DNA from: Alopecurus myosuroides
Taxonomy: Eukaryota; Streptophyta; Magnoliopsida; Poales; Poaceae
NCBI GenBank assembly: GCA_028641055.1
Contig: CM054057.1
Location: 398,024,541 to 398,088,540, forward strand
DNA: 64,000 nucleotides
Reading direction: 5' to 3'
Shown here: positions 35,661 to 48,200 of the stretch, piece after piece
Layout: each line of letters starts with the position of its first letter
Position numbering within the stretch: position 1 is the first letter of the stretch
Position numbers and translations under genes: made by a program
Notes under the pieces: generated by a model
Seen by the model: the letters and a program-made list of their open reading frames with translations, nothing else
Told to the model about the DNA's origin: nothing
The model's database searches: none

Positions 35661-36990
35661 TGTTGGGAATATGCCCTAGAGGCAATCATGTATGATGTAA
35701 TTCTCAATGTATTCATAAAGTTATTAAGTCGTCCTTTGGTTTGAACATCTGATATATGTCATTGAATATGTGATTCGATTGTGGAACTATGTATTCATGT
35801 TGTTCATACTAATTGTCCTTGGTCGTTAAGGTTGTGCTGGACACACACCCTAGACTAATGTGAGTGTTGGCTGATGACACGGTTCCACTTGTCATGGGCA
35901 TGGTGATGCCATTCCAACGTTCACGGACTTGACTAAAGAGTTTAGCAAGTCGGACTGACCCACATTGAGATGCAACGATCAAGTCGTCATTTGCATGTCT
36001 CAATCAATGTAATCCTTAGACCTGAGGTTGTCGCACAATCCGAGTTGTGGATCACCGACTTAGGTTCTGTCAAACGTTGTTCTGTGACAAGGCAACTATA
36101 AAGGCAGAGTTCGGGTCGAATGAGAAGCAAGCTGCGTGATGTGGATAATCAAGATGGGATTTTGCCCCTCCGAATGGAGAGATATTCTCTGGGCCCTCTT
36201 GAGTGATATGATTCAGGAAGCATGGCCATGCGCAACTCAGTTAAGTGTTAACTGTGTCTGTTGACTAAGAGTTAGTCAGGTGAATCACATATCACGGATC
36301 GAGAAGAGAGTTGAGCTATTTAAGGGATGACGATAAATCGCCTATGGCTCGACAAGGTATATCGTGTGGCAAAAAGGACTAAGATGAATATCACATTGAA
36401 AGGTATGTCGTCATGACTCAATGGTACTTGGGAGTCGGCACGTTCTGCTAGGAGCCGCTACCGATTGATCGATTGGGAGTTGGACTCCAATCGTGTCCAA
36501 GTCGCCATGAGCCTGCAGGGTCGCACACTTAAGAGCGGGAGCAAGTATTGGTTGGGTTGGACCCGAACCGGAAATGGCCTGAGTTAGTGAGTCGGACTCA
36601 CAGAGGGAATGGGCCACAAGTGTTGTGCAGCCCATTACCATACGCTATATAAAGAGGGGCGCGGGTTGCCCAGCGGGCACGTTAGTCCACTCTCCCATGC
36701 GTTGGGAACCCTAGGCCCACTCAGTCCAGCCGCCGCACCGGACCTAGCAGTCCGCCGTCGGAGCTCCTCCTCATACGTGTGGATAGCGGCAGAGGTGCTG
36801 TACGTTCAGCACTTCGACGTTCGAGGGATTGGATCGGCCGGATCGGATCGTGGGACTGCACTGCCCCGATGCGCTTCATCGATAATCCGCAACCGCGCGT
36901 CTAGTGGTAATACTCGTGGCCTTCTACCTCGGCTAGATCTTGGGAGTACCGCGTAGGAAAAGTTTTCGTTTATCTCTACGCGTCCCAACA
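35661..36990 (+). repeat. 5' LTR of Copia element
   Basis: 1330 bp with CTATATAAAG at 36645-36654 as TATA box, followed by a GC-richer transcribed part ending CGCGTCCCAACA. Nearly identical to 42264-43593. Confidence 0.95.
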
Positions 36991-38287
36991 GTGGCATCAG
37001 AGCGGTAGCTTCTGGTATTAGGCCCGAGATCCGTACATATGTGATATGTAGTTAGCGTTAGATGTAATCTAATTGCTGTTTTGGTGGTCGGTCTATGAGA
37101 TAGATCGGTTTTGTACAAGGTTGATTGGATCAATCGTACTCGGGGTTAATGGATGATCTGGTTACCGTGATCATACTGCTAAGGTCGTGGAACAACTTAC
37201 CCCTACCGGTCGGTTTCCGCCATCGGGGTATACCGTGACACATAAATCCAGTTGCGGTGATCGAAGATCGAAGTGTTTGGTCGAATCGGAATACGGATCA
37301 GATTCGGGCAAAATCGTTTTATCCGATGAAGAAATCCATGATCGGAATGCAGATGAGATCTGTCGTAGCGCCTTAGATGTCGTTGCGAGTTTCACAACGC
37401 CGGTAGATATCGTATCTATGCATAACTTGTTTTTGCAGGAAGTTGTGAATGGTATGGCTTATGTGCATATGATGTGTGTAATCCATACATGATCTGCGTA
37501 TCATGTTTTTGTCAGCCGGCTGGAGCCTAGGTGCTGTCATTTTATTGTATACCGGCCTGCGTGTCGGATTCTCTATGTAAATTTAGATTTACTAGCTAGT
37601 GTAGCTTGTTGGAGAACCCGGAAGGCATGCAAGTCGATGTACAAGTCGGCTACATGGAGCAAGATGGCACGTGACAAGAGTTGGCACGAGCCGACTTGCA
37701 AGCTTCGTGGAGATGGAGATCACCATGAAGAGAGCCATACCATTTCACATTATAATTTCTTTATTTGTGTTATTGTTATGTCTCTATTTACCTCTATTTA
37801 GATAGTTGGTAGATTCTTTAATCCCTCAAAGAAGGTCTAGTCGGTCGCCCCGCCAGTGCTGCACCATCACAAGTCGGACATTCTTGGTAGTGGGCTCATA
37901 AAATTGAGGTGCTATCAATTCTTTCCGGTTAGGTGGGTTTGAGTCGGACTCTTACAAGAAGAAGCACTTGGTAATCTAGACGAGTCCATCACAACGGTTG
38001 TGGGGCTCGGGGCGAGGTAGGTTGGGAGCCGGGGCATGTGATGTCACCCAACAAACAGGAGTCGTATTGGATACGATTGGCAAGGTGTTGCCTACCTAGA
38101 TCACTTGACGGCTAGCGGTGATGCTAAAGCTCACTAGTCGGCTTGCTTATTTAGGATCTTGAATCACTTAGCAACCATCGGAGGGATGTTTGTTCTAGTG
38201 GGAGCATAAGTATTAAAGCGTTTAATATGCCTGCTCTTTTATGAATACATGTCTTAAGTGTTTTTGCGTATTTTCTGTTGTAGATCA
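36991..38287 (+). other. Copia primer site and leader
   Basis: TGGCATCAGAGC at 36992-37003 differs by one base from the standard initiator-Met primer site TGGTATCAGAGC. About 1.3 kb of leader follows up to the gag ATG at 38288, with no supportable gene; the packaging signal of the element would be expected here. Confidence 0.8.
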
Positions 38288-41200
38288 ATGGCACCTAGCA
38301 ACCTTCCTCAGTTGTCCGCGTTTGCGTTGAGGTCAATCCTAGAGAAAGATAAGCTTAATGGAACTAATTTCACCAACTGGTATCGTAATCTGAGGATAGT
38401 CCTCAAGCATGACAAGAAAGAACATGTTCTAGAAACTCCACTTCCAGATGAGCCTGATGACGATGCGACTGTCGCAGTCACGAATGCCTACCGTAAGACT
38501 AGAGATGAGTCTACGGAGATTAGCTGTGTTATGCTTGCACACATGGAACCGGACTTGCAGCAGCAGTTCGAGAATGTTGAGGCCTACGATATGATCGAAA
38601 GCCTCAAAAGTATGTTCCAGGCTCAAGCAAAGACTGAGAGGTATCAAGTCTCTCAAGCTTTGCTTGGCTGTAAGCTGAAAGACGGCAATCCACTGAGACC
38701 GCATGTAATCAAGATGATTGGTTACATACAGTCTTTGGATCGGCTGGGCTTCCCAATTAACGAAGAGTTTGCTACTGATATAATTCTGAACTCTCTTCCT
38801 AGTGCGTATGGTTCGTTCATCTCGAACTACCATATGCATGGTATGGATAAGAGTATCACTGAATTACATGGGATGCTCAAAACGGCAGAGGCTGATATCA
38901 AGAAAGGCACCAGTCAAGTGTTGATGGTGCAGAATAAGGCTAAGTTCAAGAAGAGTTCTTGGACTAAGAAGAAGAAGGATAAGTCAGGAGGTAGCACCCA
39001 TGGCCCTGTCCAGAGTGCTCCCTCAAAGACTAAACCTTCTCCTACAGCCGGAGCCAATTGCTTCTATTGCAAGCAAGATGGCCACTGGAAGAGGAACTGC
39101 ACCAAGTATTTGGCTGACAGAGCCAAGAGTGGAGGTGTGACTTCCAACTCAGGTACGCTTGTGTGCAATGTTATAGACATTTATCTTGCTGATGCGCCTA
39201 ATAGTTCTTGGGTATATGATACCGGATCAGTTATTCACATATGCAACTCGTTGCAGGGACTCGTAAGAACTAGGAGCGTGGCAAGAGGAGAGGTTGATAT
39301 TCGGGTCGGCAACAAGGCGAGAGTCGCTGCGTTGGAAGTCGGCACGATGCAACTTCATTTACCTTCAGGATTTATTTTGGAACTAAATAATTGTTATTAT
39401 GTTCCAGCGCTTAGTCGAAACATTATTTCCGCCTCATGTTTGATGAGACAAGGTTATGAGTCGAATATTAAGAATAATGGTTGTTCTTTGTATTTGAAAG
39501 ATATGTTTCATGGCTTTGCACCCGTTCAGAACGGGTTATTTATTTTAAATCTTGATAGTGAATCGGTCTATAACATAAATGTTAAAACGTTGAAACCAAA
39601 TGATCTGAATATGACTTACTTTTGGCACTGTCGGCTTGGTCATATAAGTTGGAAGCGCATGAAGAAGCTCCATGATGATGGACTTCTAACTTCGTTTGAC
39701 TTAGAGTCATTCGAGACATGCGAATCATGCCTACTAGGCAAGATGACTAAGACACCTTTTGCAAGGAGTTGTGAAAGGGCGTCCGACTTGTTGGAACTAA
39801 TACATAGTGATGTATGTGGTCCAATGAGCACGACAGCCAGAGGTGGTTATGAGTACTTCATTACCTTCACTGATGATTTGAGTAGGTATGGATATATCTA
39901 TTTAATGAAACACAAGTCGGAAGCCTTTGAAAAGTTCAAGGAATTCCAGAGTGAGGTACAAAATCAGCTCGGCAATAAAATAAAGTTTCTACGGTCGGAC
40001 CGTGGAGGCGAGTACATGAGCCATGAGTTTGATGACCATCTAAAGAGTTGTGGAATAGTTCCTCAACTCACTCCGCCGGGTACACCGCAGAGAAACGGTG
40101 TATCGGAACGGAGAAATCGGACCTTGTTGGACATGGTACGATCAATGATGAGTCAGACAGATCTACCTTTATCATTTTGGGGTTATTGTCTAGAAACTGC
40201 AGCTTTCACACTAAACAGAGTACCATCGAAGTCAGTAGAGAAGACACCGCATGAGATGTGGACTGGTAAAAAGCCAAGTTTGTCTTTTCTTAAGATTTGG
40301 GGTTGTGAAGCATTTGTCAAGCGACTTCAGTCGGACAAGCTCACGCCCAAGTCGCATAAGTGTATTTTCGTGGGGTATCCGAGGGAAACCTTGGGGTACT
40401 ACTTCTACAACCGGGAAGAGGGCAAAGTGTTTGTCGCTCGGAATGGTGTCTTCCTTGAGAAAGAGTTTCTCAGTCGGGAAGTCAGTGGGAGCACGGTGCA
40501 ACTCGAAGAAATTCGAGAGGAACCAGCTAGGGGCGAGTCGGCAATGGCCTTGGAGGCTGAGCCGGTCGTGGTACCTACACCGGTTACAGCACCTGAACCT
40601 CGGAGATCTGCCAGATTACAGAGTGCTCGAGATGTTTTACTGTTAGACAGTAATGAGCCGGCAACTTATTCGGAAGCGATGGTGGGATCTGATTCCGAGT
40701 CATGGCTTGGAGCCATGAGATCCGAGTTAAAGTCCATGGATTAAAACCAAGTTTGGAATTTGGTTGATCTGCCTGACGGTGCAAGACCCGTCGAGTACAA
40801 ATGGGTCTTTAAGAAGAAAATTGATATGGATGGAAATATTTCCGTCTATAAAGCACGACTTGTCGCGAAGGGGTTCCGACAGGTTCAAGGAGTTGACTAC
40901 GACGAGGCCTTCTCGCCCGTAGCGATGCTTAAATCAATTCGGATCATGTTAGCCATAGCAGCCTATTTCGACTATGAGATATGGCAGATGGATGTCAAGA
41001 CGGCTTTCCTTAATGGAAATTTAACTGAGGACGTGTATATGATACAGCCCGAAGGTTTTGTCGATCCGGCTAATGCTGACAAGGTATGCAAACTTCAGAA
41101 ACCATTTATGGGTTGAAGCAAGCATCTCGGAGTTGGAACATTCGCTTTGATGAGGTAGTCAAATCGTTTGGCTTCATCAAGAGCGATCATGATTCTTGTT

Positions 41201-42228
41201 TATACAAGAAGTTTAGTGGGAGCAAAGTAAACTTTCTAATCTTATATGTGGATGACATATTACTGATTGGAAATGATGTCATGATGTTGCAAGAAACCAA
41301 AGAGTCATTGGAAAGGAGTTTCTCAATGAAGGATTTGGGTGAGGCAACTTACATATTAGGAATCAAGATCTATAGAGATAGATCAAGGCGACTCATTGGA
41401 TTGAGTCAGAGTACTTATCTGGACAAGGTTTTGAAGAAATTCAAAATGGAAGAGTCCAAGAAGGGATTCTTATCGATGTCCCATGGCATAAAACTTAGCA
41501 AGACTCAGTGTCCTTCGACGACTGATGAGCGAAGTCAGATGAGTGTGATTCCGTATGCTTCGGCAATCGGATCCATCATGTATGCCATGATTTGTACTAG
41601 GCCAGATGTTTCCTATGCTCTAAGTGTTACGAGCAGATACCAGGCTGACCCTGGCGAAGCCCACTGGGCAGCGGTTAAAAACATTCTTAAGTATTTGAGA
41701 AATACTAAGGAAATGTTCCTAGTTTATGGAGGTGATGAGGAATTCAGTGTAAAGGGTTACACGGATGCGAGTTATCTCACCGACTCAGATGATTCTCGTT
41801 CGCAATCTGGATACGTGTTCGTGATGAACGGAGGGGCTGTGAGCTGGAAGAGTTCCAAGCAAGATACGGTGTCAGCATCTACAACAGAGGCTGAGTATAT
41901 TGCTGCCTCATAGGCGGCAAAGGAAGCTGTTTGGATCAGGAACCTCCTGATTGATCTTGGTGTGGTTCAGGGCGCGTCCAATCCTTTGGACGTATATTGT
42001 GACAACAATGGTGCTATCGCACAAGCCAAGGAACCTAGACAACACCAGAAGAACAAACATATACTCATGCGATACCACCTCATTCGCCAGTTTGTCGAAC
42101 AAGGTGATATCAAGTTATGCAAAGTACACACGGATGCAAACATTGCAGATCCGTTGACAAAGGCGCTACCACGGCCTAAGCATGAGGCGCACACGAGAGG
42201 TATGGGCATTAGATGCCTAGGCATATGA
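38288..42228 (+). pseudogene. Copia gag-pol polyprotein, three lesions
   Basis: ATG at 38288 (MAPSNLPQLSAF) starts gag, with a CCHC knuckle CFYCKQDGHWKRNC (39059-39100). The protease has WVYDTGSVIHIC (Asp at 39218-39220). Integrase has a zinc finger HCRLGH...CESC, then IHSDVCGPM, DRGGEYMSHEF and GVSERRNRT for the D-D-E triad. RT starts near 40785 and has YVDD at 41245-41256. RNase H has KGYTDASYLTDSDD and TTEAEYIAAS. Lesions: TAA at 40742-40744 in the integrase-RT linker, a one-base deletion near 41100 in RT, and TAG at 41911-41913 in RNase H. The original stop is TGA at 42226-42228. All catalytic motifs remain readable, so inactivation is recent. The product would package, copy and integrate the element. 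Confidence 0.92.
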
Positions 42229-42263
42229 TGCCAAGATGATTGACTCTAGTGCAAGTGGGAGAC

Positions 42264-43593
42264 TGTTGGGAATATGCCCTAGAGGCAATCATGTATGATG
42301 TAATTCCCAATGTATTCATAAAGTTATTAAGTCGTCCTTTGGTTTGAACATCTGATATATGTCATTGAATATGTGATTCGATTGTGGAACTATGTATTCA
42401 TGTTGTTCATACTAATTGTCCTTGGTCGTTAAGGTTGTGCTGGACAAACACCCTAGACTAATGTGAGTGTTGGCTGATGACACGGTTCCACTTGTCATGG
42501 GCATGGTGATGCCATTCCAACGTTCACGGACTTGACTAAAGAGTTTAGCAATTCGGACTGACCCACATTGAGATGCAACGATCAAGTCGTCATTTGCATG
42601 TCTCAATCAATGTAATCCTTAGACCTGAGGTTGTCGCACAATCCGAGTTGTGGATCACCGACTTAGGTTCTGTCAAACGTTGTTCTGTGACAAGGCAACT
42701 ATAAAGGCAGAGTTCGGGTCGAATGAGAAGCAAGCTGCGTGATGTGGATAATCAAGATGGGATTTTGCCCCTCCGAATGGAGAGATATTCTCTGGGCCCT
42801 CTTGAGTGATATGATTCAGGAAGCATGGCCATGCGCAACTCAGTTAAGTGTTAACTGTGTCTGTTGACTAAGAGTTAGTCAGGTGAATCACATATCACGG
42901 ATCGAGAAGAGAGTTGAGCTATTTAAGGGATGACGATAAATCGCCTATAGCTCGACAAGGTATATCGTGTGGCAAAAAGGACTAAGATGAATATCACATT
43001 GAAAGGTATGTCGTCATGACTCAATAGTACTTGGGAGTCGGCACGTTCTGCTAGGAGCCGCTACCGATTGATCGATTGGGAGTTGGACTCCAATCGTGTC
43101 CAAGTCGCCATGAGCCTGCAGGGTCGCACACTTAAGAGCGGGAGCAAGTATTGGTTGGGTTGGACCCGAACCGGAAATGGACTGAGTTAGTGAGTCGGAC
43201 TCACAGAGGGAATGGGCCACAAGTGTTGTGCAGCCCATTACCATACGCTATATAAAGAGGGGCGCGGGTTGCCCAGCGGGCACGTTAGTCCACTCTCCCA
43301 TGCGTTGGGAACCCTAGGCCCACTCAGTCCAGCCGCCGCACCGGACCTAGCAGTCCGCCGTCGGAGCTCCTCCTCGTACGTGTGGATAGCGGCAGAGGTG
43401 CTGTACGTTCAGCACTTCGACGTTCGAGGGATTGGATCGGCCGGATCGGATCGTGGGACTGCACTGCCCCGACGCGCTTCATCGATAATCCGCAACCGCG
43501 CGTCTAGTGGTAATCATCGTGGCCTTCTACCTCGGCTAGATCTTGGAAGTATCGCGTAGGAAAAGTTTTTGTTTATCTCTACGCGTTCCAACA
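42264..43593 (+). repeat. 3' LTR of Copia element
   Basis: 1330 bp partner of 35661-36990, with TATA box CTATATAAAG at 43248-43257. It is followed by TTTCC, the TSD. Confidence 0.95.
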
Positions 43594-45271
43594 TTTCCAC
43601 CCACTGTTTTTCCTCCCTATCATCCGGTTTAACAACTGCAGAAAAGAGTACGTAATCAGATAAGGAAGCAAGACAAAGAAGACTGGGGGGCTGTATTACT
43701 TACACAACAGTTCCCTAGCAAGGGAAGCCAGCTCGTCCATCACAAACTGTTCGCGTTCAGTCGCCAGTTTTTGCTTGGACTTCGCCACATCGGCTACCCC
43801 ACGCAACACTTTCAGTTTGTGCTCGCCATCAGCTACACGATCACGAAGACCCGCCAAAGACCCAACAGCTGCAACAAGTGGATCAGCTTGGGCAGCAAGT
43901 CCACCTGAGGATTCTGCGACAAATCCAGTAGCCTGGAAGAGTACAAGGAAAGAAGTAAGACGCCCTATTCGAAGTATTTCTAGTCGCACATTTGACGAAT
44001 GCTCGGGGGCTACTCCCATCGGGAGAGAATACACAAACTACCAGAAGCAATTTCCAGGCAAACATTTCGATTAAAGATAATACGGGAATACATCCCAAGG
44101 TTCATTACATTCAAAACGGAAAAGGAATACAAAACTACGAAGCTATAGTGGTACTCCCGCTAGCGGCAGTCGCCCCTCCTGTGAGCCGAGCAAATAGCTC
44201 AGACAACTTCCGAGCAAGGATGGCGGCTTGCTCGCCAAAACGAGAGAGCCGTACCTTTTTGCCCGTGGAGGGGTCGACTGGAAGAGCCGAGTAGGCTTCC
44301 TCCAAACCGGTGACTCCATGCGCCAGCGCGAACTGGATCGCAGTCTTTGCGCCAGACTCCGACTGGGCGACCGCGTAGGCATCCAAGAGACTGCTCTTTG
44401 AAAAAATCTTCAGCAAGTCATCTAGCGCAGACGGAGGTGCAGCGTTGGCGAGGAAGCGACCGTGCAGTTGCTCAACACATGAGTGGCATCACCAATCAAG
44501 GAGCAAACTCCTTCGGCGTGCCTCTTGAGTTGAGCAAGAGTGTCGGTTAGCACGTCTACCCGTTGAATCCCAGGGATCTCCAGAGGAACATCCAGAAGAC
44601 CTGCAAAAGAAAAGAATATCAAGACCTGGCAAGTTCAGCAGGATAAAAGATGAAATCGCGAGAGCTTAAATTGCTTACCCGCAAGACGCTCAGCAAGGGG
44701 ACGGAGGAACGTGACAAGGTCAGAATCGGCCTTATTGCCAGCATCCTCTTGATCCTTCAGAGCCTTCCGCGCATCCGCAAGTTGCCTTTCAGGATCCTCC
44801 GATCGCATGCGGGAGGTCTCCAATTCTTGTCGGATGGCCATTAGATCAGCCCCCTTAGTGGTTACCCGCTCAAAGAGACTGCCCTTCTCGGATTCCGCGA
44901 ATTCGAGTCGGGCTGCATAGAAACACTTGTCAGAAATCAAGAATTGAAGAAAAAATAGGAAGAAGAAAAGATGATAAGACTTACTCTTAAGGAGCTCGTT
45001 CTCAGACGAGAGTCGACTACGGTCTGATCAAAGCGACTCACATTCTGACTCGGCAAGAATAACTCGGCGACCAATCGCCACAAGAGAGTCAACAAGCGAC
45101 TACAAAAATACAGAGATAGAAGAATTAGAAGATATAAACTAGAGCCTGTACCCGATTAAATTCAATCGACTACAACCTCGGGGGCTACTCCCATCGGGAG
45201 CACTGCCGTGCACCCGATAAAATCAAGAAGAAGAAAAAGACAAAGCTTTGAGCTTGTAGCCGACCGCACGC

Positions 45272-48200
45272 TGTAACATCCCAAGTATGAAAAACAACCT
45301 TTAGAATGTTTGCTTTTTGTTAAATTATGTTTTGCATCATGGCATCTTAAGTTTTGCATTTGTTTTCCAATTGTTTTCCTTTGTTTTCCTTTGTTTTCCC
45401 TTGTTTTTCTATTTGAATTTCAAACCAAATTTCAAATGCTTGTTTCATACTTGTTCTGTTACATGTTTCAAATGAAAATTACAAAACAATCCAATCATTT
45501 GTTTCAAATAAACTTGAAATTAAAAACTTTTAAATTGCTTAAGTTTCAATTATTCATTTAACATCAAATTCACTCAAATTCAAATGAAATACAAACATCA
45601 ACCAAAATTCAAATTTTTTAAAACAAACACTTGCACAGCTGGGCTTTTGAAATAATCAACCTATAAAATTATCACAAAAATCTAAACCCCCTAAAAACTT
45701 TCCTTTTCTCTCCTTTTTCTTCCTTTTCTATTTCTGCAAAAAAAAAACAGGATCAATAAACAGAAAAAACAAAAAAAAATAGCAGAGAGGGAGAGGGCAG
45801 GCCAGTGGGCTGAGCCCAGCCCACCAGCCACGGCCTGCTTACCCCTTCGCCCCTAACCTCTGTACGGCACACCATCGGAGGTGTCCACGTCGAGGCGTAG
45901 AGGAGGGAACGGCCGGGGAGCTGCTCTCCCCCCTCCTTATAGCCACCTCGAACTCCTCCCCTCTGCCCTAGTTTCTTCTCCTCCTCTCTCTCTCTCCACC
46001 GCCGCCGATTTCTTCCTCCACCTCCCTCTGTTCCTCTGCTCCTCTCTGTATCTGAGCAGCCACCGCACCCCCTCCGACGATCACCGTCGCCTTGATGGTT
46101 CCCCGGCCTGGTTAGCCGCGGGAATCATCTCCCCACTGCTTCCTCCACCTCCCCGACACCGCAGCGAGGACGGGGAAGGCCTGCATCACCGCCGCCATCT
46201 TCTTCCCTGTCACCGTCGAGCACCTCTTCCTCCCGAGCACGCACCCCTCCCGGTGAGCTCCACCTCTCTCCCCTCTCTCCTTGCTCTGCTATCACTCACC
46301 CGAGCGCACACCGCACGGTGCCCTGCACTTGTCCACGCGCACTCAGCAACCACGAGCAACTCGCGAGCACGCCGCCGGCGACCACTGTTCCCTCTGTCAG
46401 CGCTGCACTTAACTGAATTTTTCAGTTCAGTTAAAACAGTCCCGAAATGAACCTCAAAACCAAACGCGCCTCTCTACTGTCAACAGACAGCAGCTCAGCG
46501 CAGTGGCAACGCCCCGTGCGCGCGCGCCCGCGGCCAGGGATCGATCCCTCGCCTCGCGGGATTCATCCCCACTTTTTGTTCCTTTGCCACGCAGGCATAC
46601 CGGGCCCAGCTGCCATTGACCGCGGATGCCACGCAAGCATCCACACGCCTGCCACGCAGCGCCAGCTGGGCACTGGCCCACAGGCTAGTGACCCAGGGGT
46701 CGTTCAGCTGGGTAGAAAAGGTCCCCAGGGACCTAATCTGAAGTTTATTTTTCGCACCTAGGCCCCTGGACCAATCTGTATGCTTTTAAAATTACAGATT
46801 AGCCCCAAATTTCAAATTTGAATAACTTTTGTATTTCAAATCCAAATAAAATAAATAAAATATGTTTTCTGCACCAAATTTAATACTCTACCTATTTAAA
46901 TCATTTGTTCACTGTTTTGAGCATTTCAAATAGTTTCAAAATTTCAAATTCAAACAACTCTTTTGAATTTGATTAAATTTATAACTAATTCAAACTTAAT
47001 TCAAATGGCCCATATAAAATATGTTTTCCATGCAAAATTGAACCACCTTTTCAAATATAAACTTTGTTTCCTGTTTTGAATACTTTAAATTGGTTAAATA
47101 ATTTAAACCTCGTTTAAATCATTTAAAATTGCTAAATTCATAACTTGGTCAAATTAAATTCTTTTTGAACATGTAAAATATGTTTTCAAACCAGAAAAAT
47201 ATAATCTTTTCAAATATTAATTTTATTAAATGTTTTGAACAAATAAAAATTCAAATAATTTCAAACTTGAATTAAATTCATTTAAATCTTGTTTAAACTT
47301 GTTTAATTCATAATTAATTCATTCTAAATCCTTTTTCAACAAATGAAATATGTTTTCCACCTAAAATTTTGTGTTCTTTCTAAATATGAATTTTGTTATT
47401 TATTTTGAACAATTAAAATTGGTGAAAACAACAAATGCTTGTGTAACTCCTTTAAGAAGCCAAAGTTTCATAACTTGATAAATAAAAATTTCAAACTTCG
47501 TAAACACCTTTTCAAATTGAATTTATTGTTGTTTTCTTTTTGTTTTCCTCTTCCATGCATCATTCTAAACAACTTTCACATGTTGGTTATTTGTAGATCA
47601 TTTAATCCAACCTTAATTCATGGGCTTTCCATATGCAATCCAAATTGCATATGGGTCCATTTAATTATGTTACCATGTCAACTAGTTTATCTTTGATGCA
47701 TCAATTAAATTGTCATGCATCATCCCATGATTGTGCATTATGCCATGTTATTGATTGTTTGTCTCTCTGCGTTGTTTGTTTGCTTCTTCTCGAATAGACG
47801 ACGACGTTGAGACAGATGAGGTTTACGACACTAATTCTGAGGAGTTAGCCCAGTACCAGGCTACTGAGTTTGCAGGCAAGTATTCACTCACATGAACCAT
47901 TGTGTCCTTTCCACACTGGTTATCGATACTTTCCGTTGTCTATTCTGCTAGCCTTAAGATTCGTTGCTTGTGTTCGATCCTATCACATGTTATCCTGTAA
48001 CCCTGATAGAGCCTCACCTCCACACCTATAACCCCATTGCTTGTAGCCTGTGTCTTACTAACATGCTTAGGGTTGTTTATGCTCGAGTCTGCTATCCGTT
48101 ATTTTCTGTTACCATATTTTTATGTTCTGGGGCTCGATGTTAAACAACAGCCTGTTAATGTTTGAGGTAATGCTAATTTGATGATAAGGCACCGGCAGGA

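Larger units (their letters stand above)
35661..43593 (+). mobile_element. Copia element, BARE/Angela-type layout
   Basis: LTRs of 1330 bp each (35661-36990 and 42264-43593) start TGTTGGGAATATGCCCTAG and end CCAACA. The TSD is TTTCC at 35656-35660 and 43594-43598. An initiator-Met-like primer site follows the 5' LTR, and GCAAGTGGGAGAC (42251-42263) is the polypurine tract before the 3' LTR. The internal order is gag, protease, integrase, RT, RNase H, the Copia order. By eye the LTRs differ at about 14 sites (about 1 percent), so the insertion is recent. The coding region has two in-frame stops and one frameshift. It lies in the last exon of an antisense gene of the Tat-type element. Confidence 0.95.
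35189..43932 (-). pseudogene. Antisense gene module 2, last exon split by Copia
   Basis: Exon 43932-43704 (acceptor TTCCAG, donor GTAAGT) encodes ATGFVAESSGGLAAQ and a helical, charge-rich segment with LATEREQFVMDELASLARELL. The next exon starts at 43635 (acceptor CTGCAG) and runs to 43594, where the Copia element interrupts it. It resumes at 35660 and runs to the stop at 35189. That part has FRVSQIKVLVSSFHEVL, GEIRECVRNQMICGAVMAL and HPEVDFNSVASLPDGPIDD, a C-terminus resembling those of grass proteins labelled putative gypsy-type transposon. Whether this is a second gene or an alternative 3' end of module 1 is open: module 1 has its own stop at 44135 and this module shows no start codon or promoter. 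Function unknown. Confidence 0.6.

Noticed and set aside
36609..36956. 115-codon ORF present in both Copia LTRs
   Set aside because: It begins in the TATA region and spans the LTR transcribed leader; its presence in both LTRs only reflects LTR identity.
37187..37492. 101-codon + strand ORF in the Copia leader
   Set aside because: Sits between primer site and gag, has no recognisable domain, and leaders of this kind often carry chance ORFs.
45881..46761. 189-codon ORF rich in Ser, Pro and His, and its 104-codon neighbour
   Set aside because: Lies in the GC-rich region of the solo LTR; composition-driven, no domain, no splice-supported extension.
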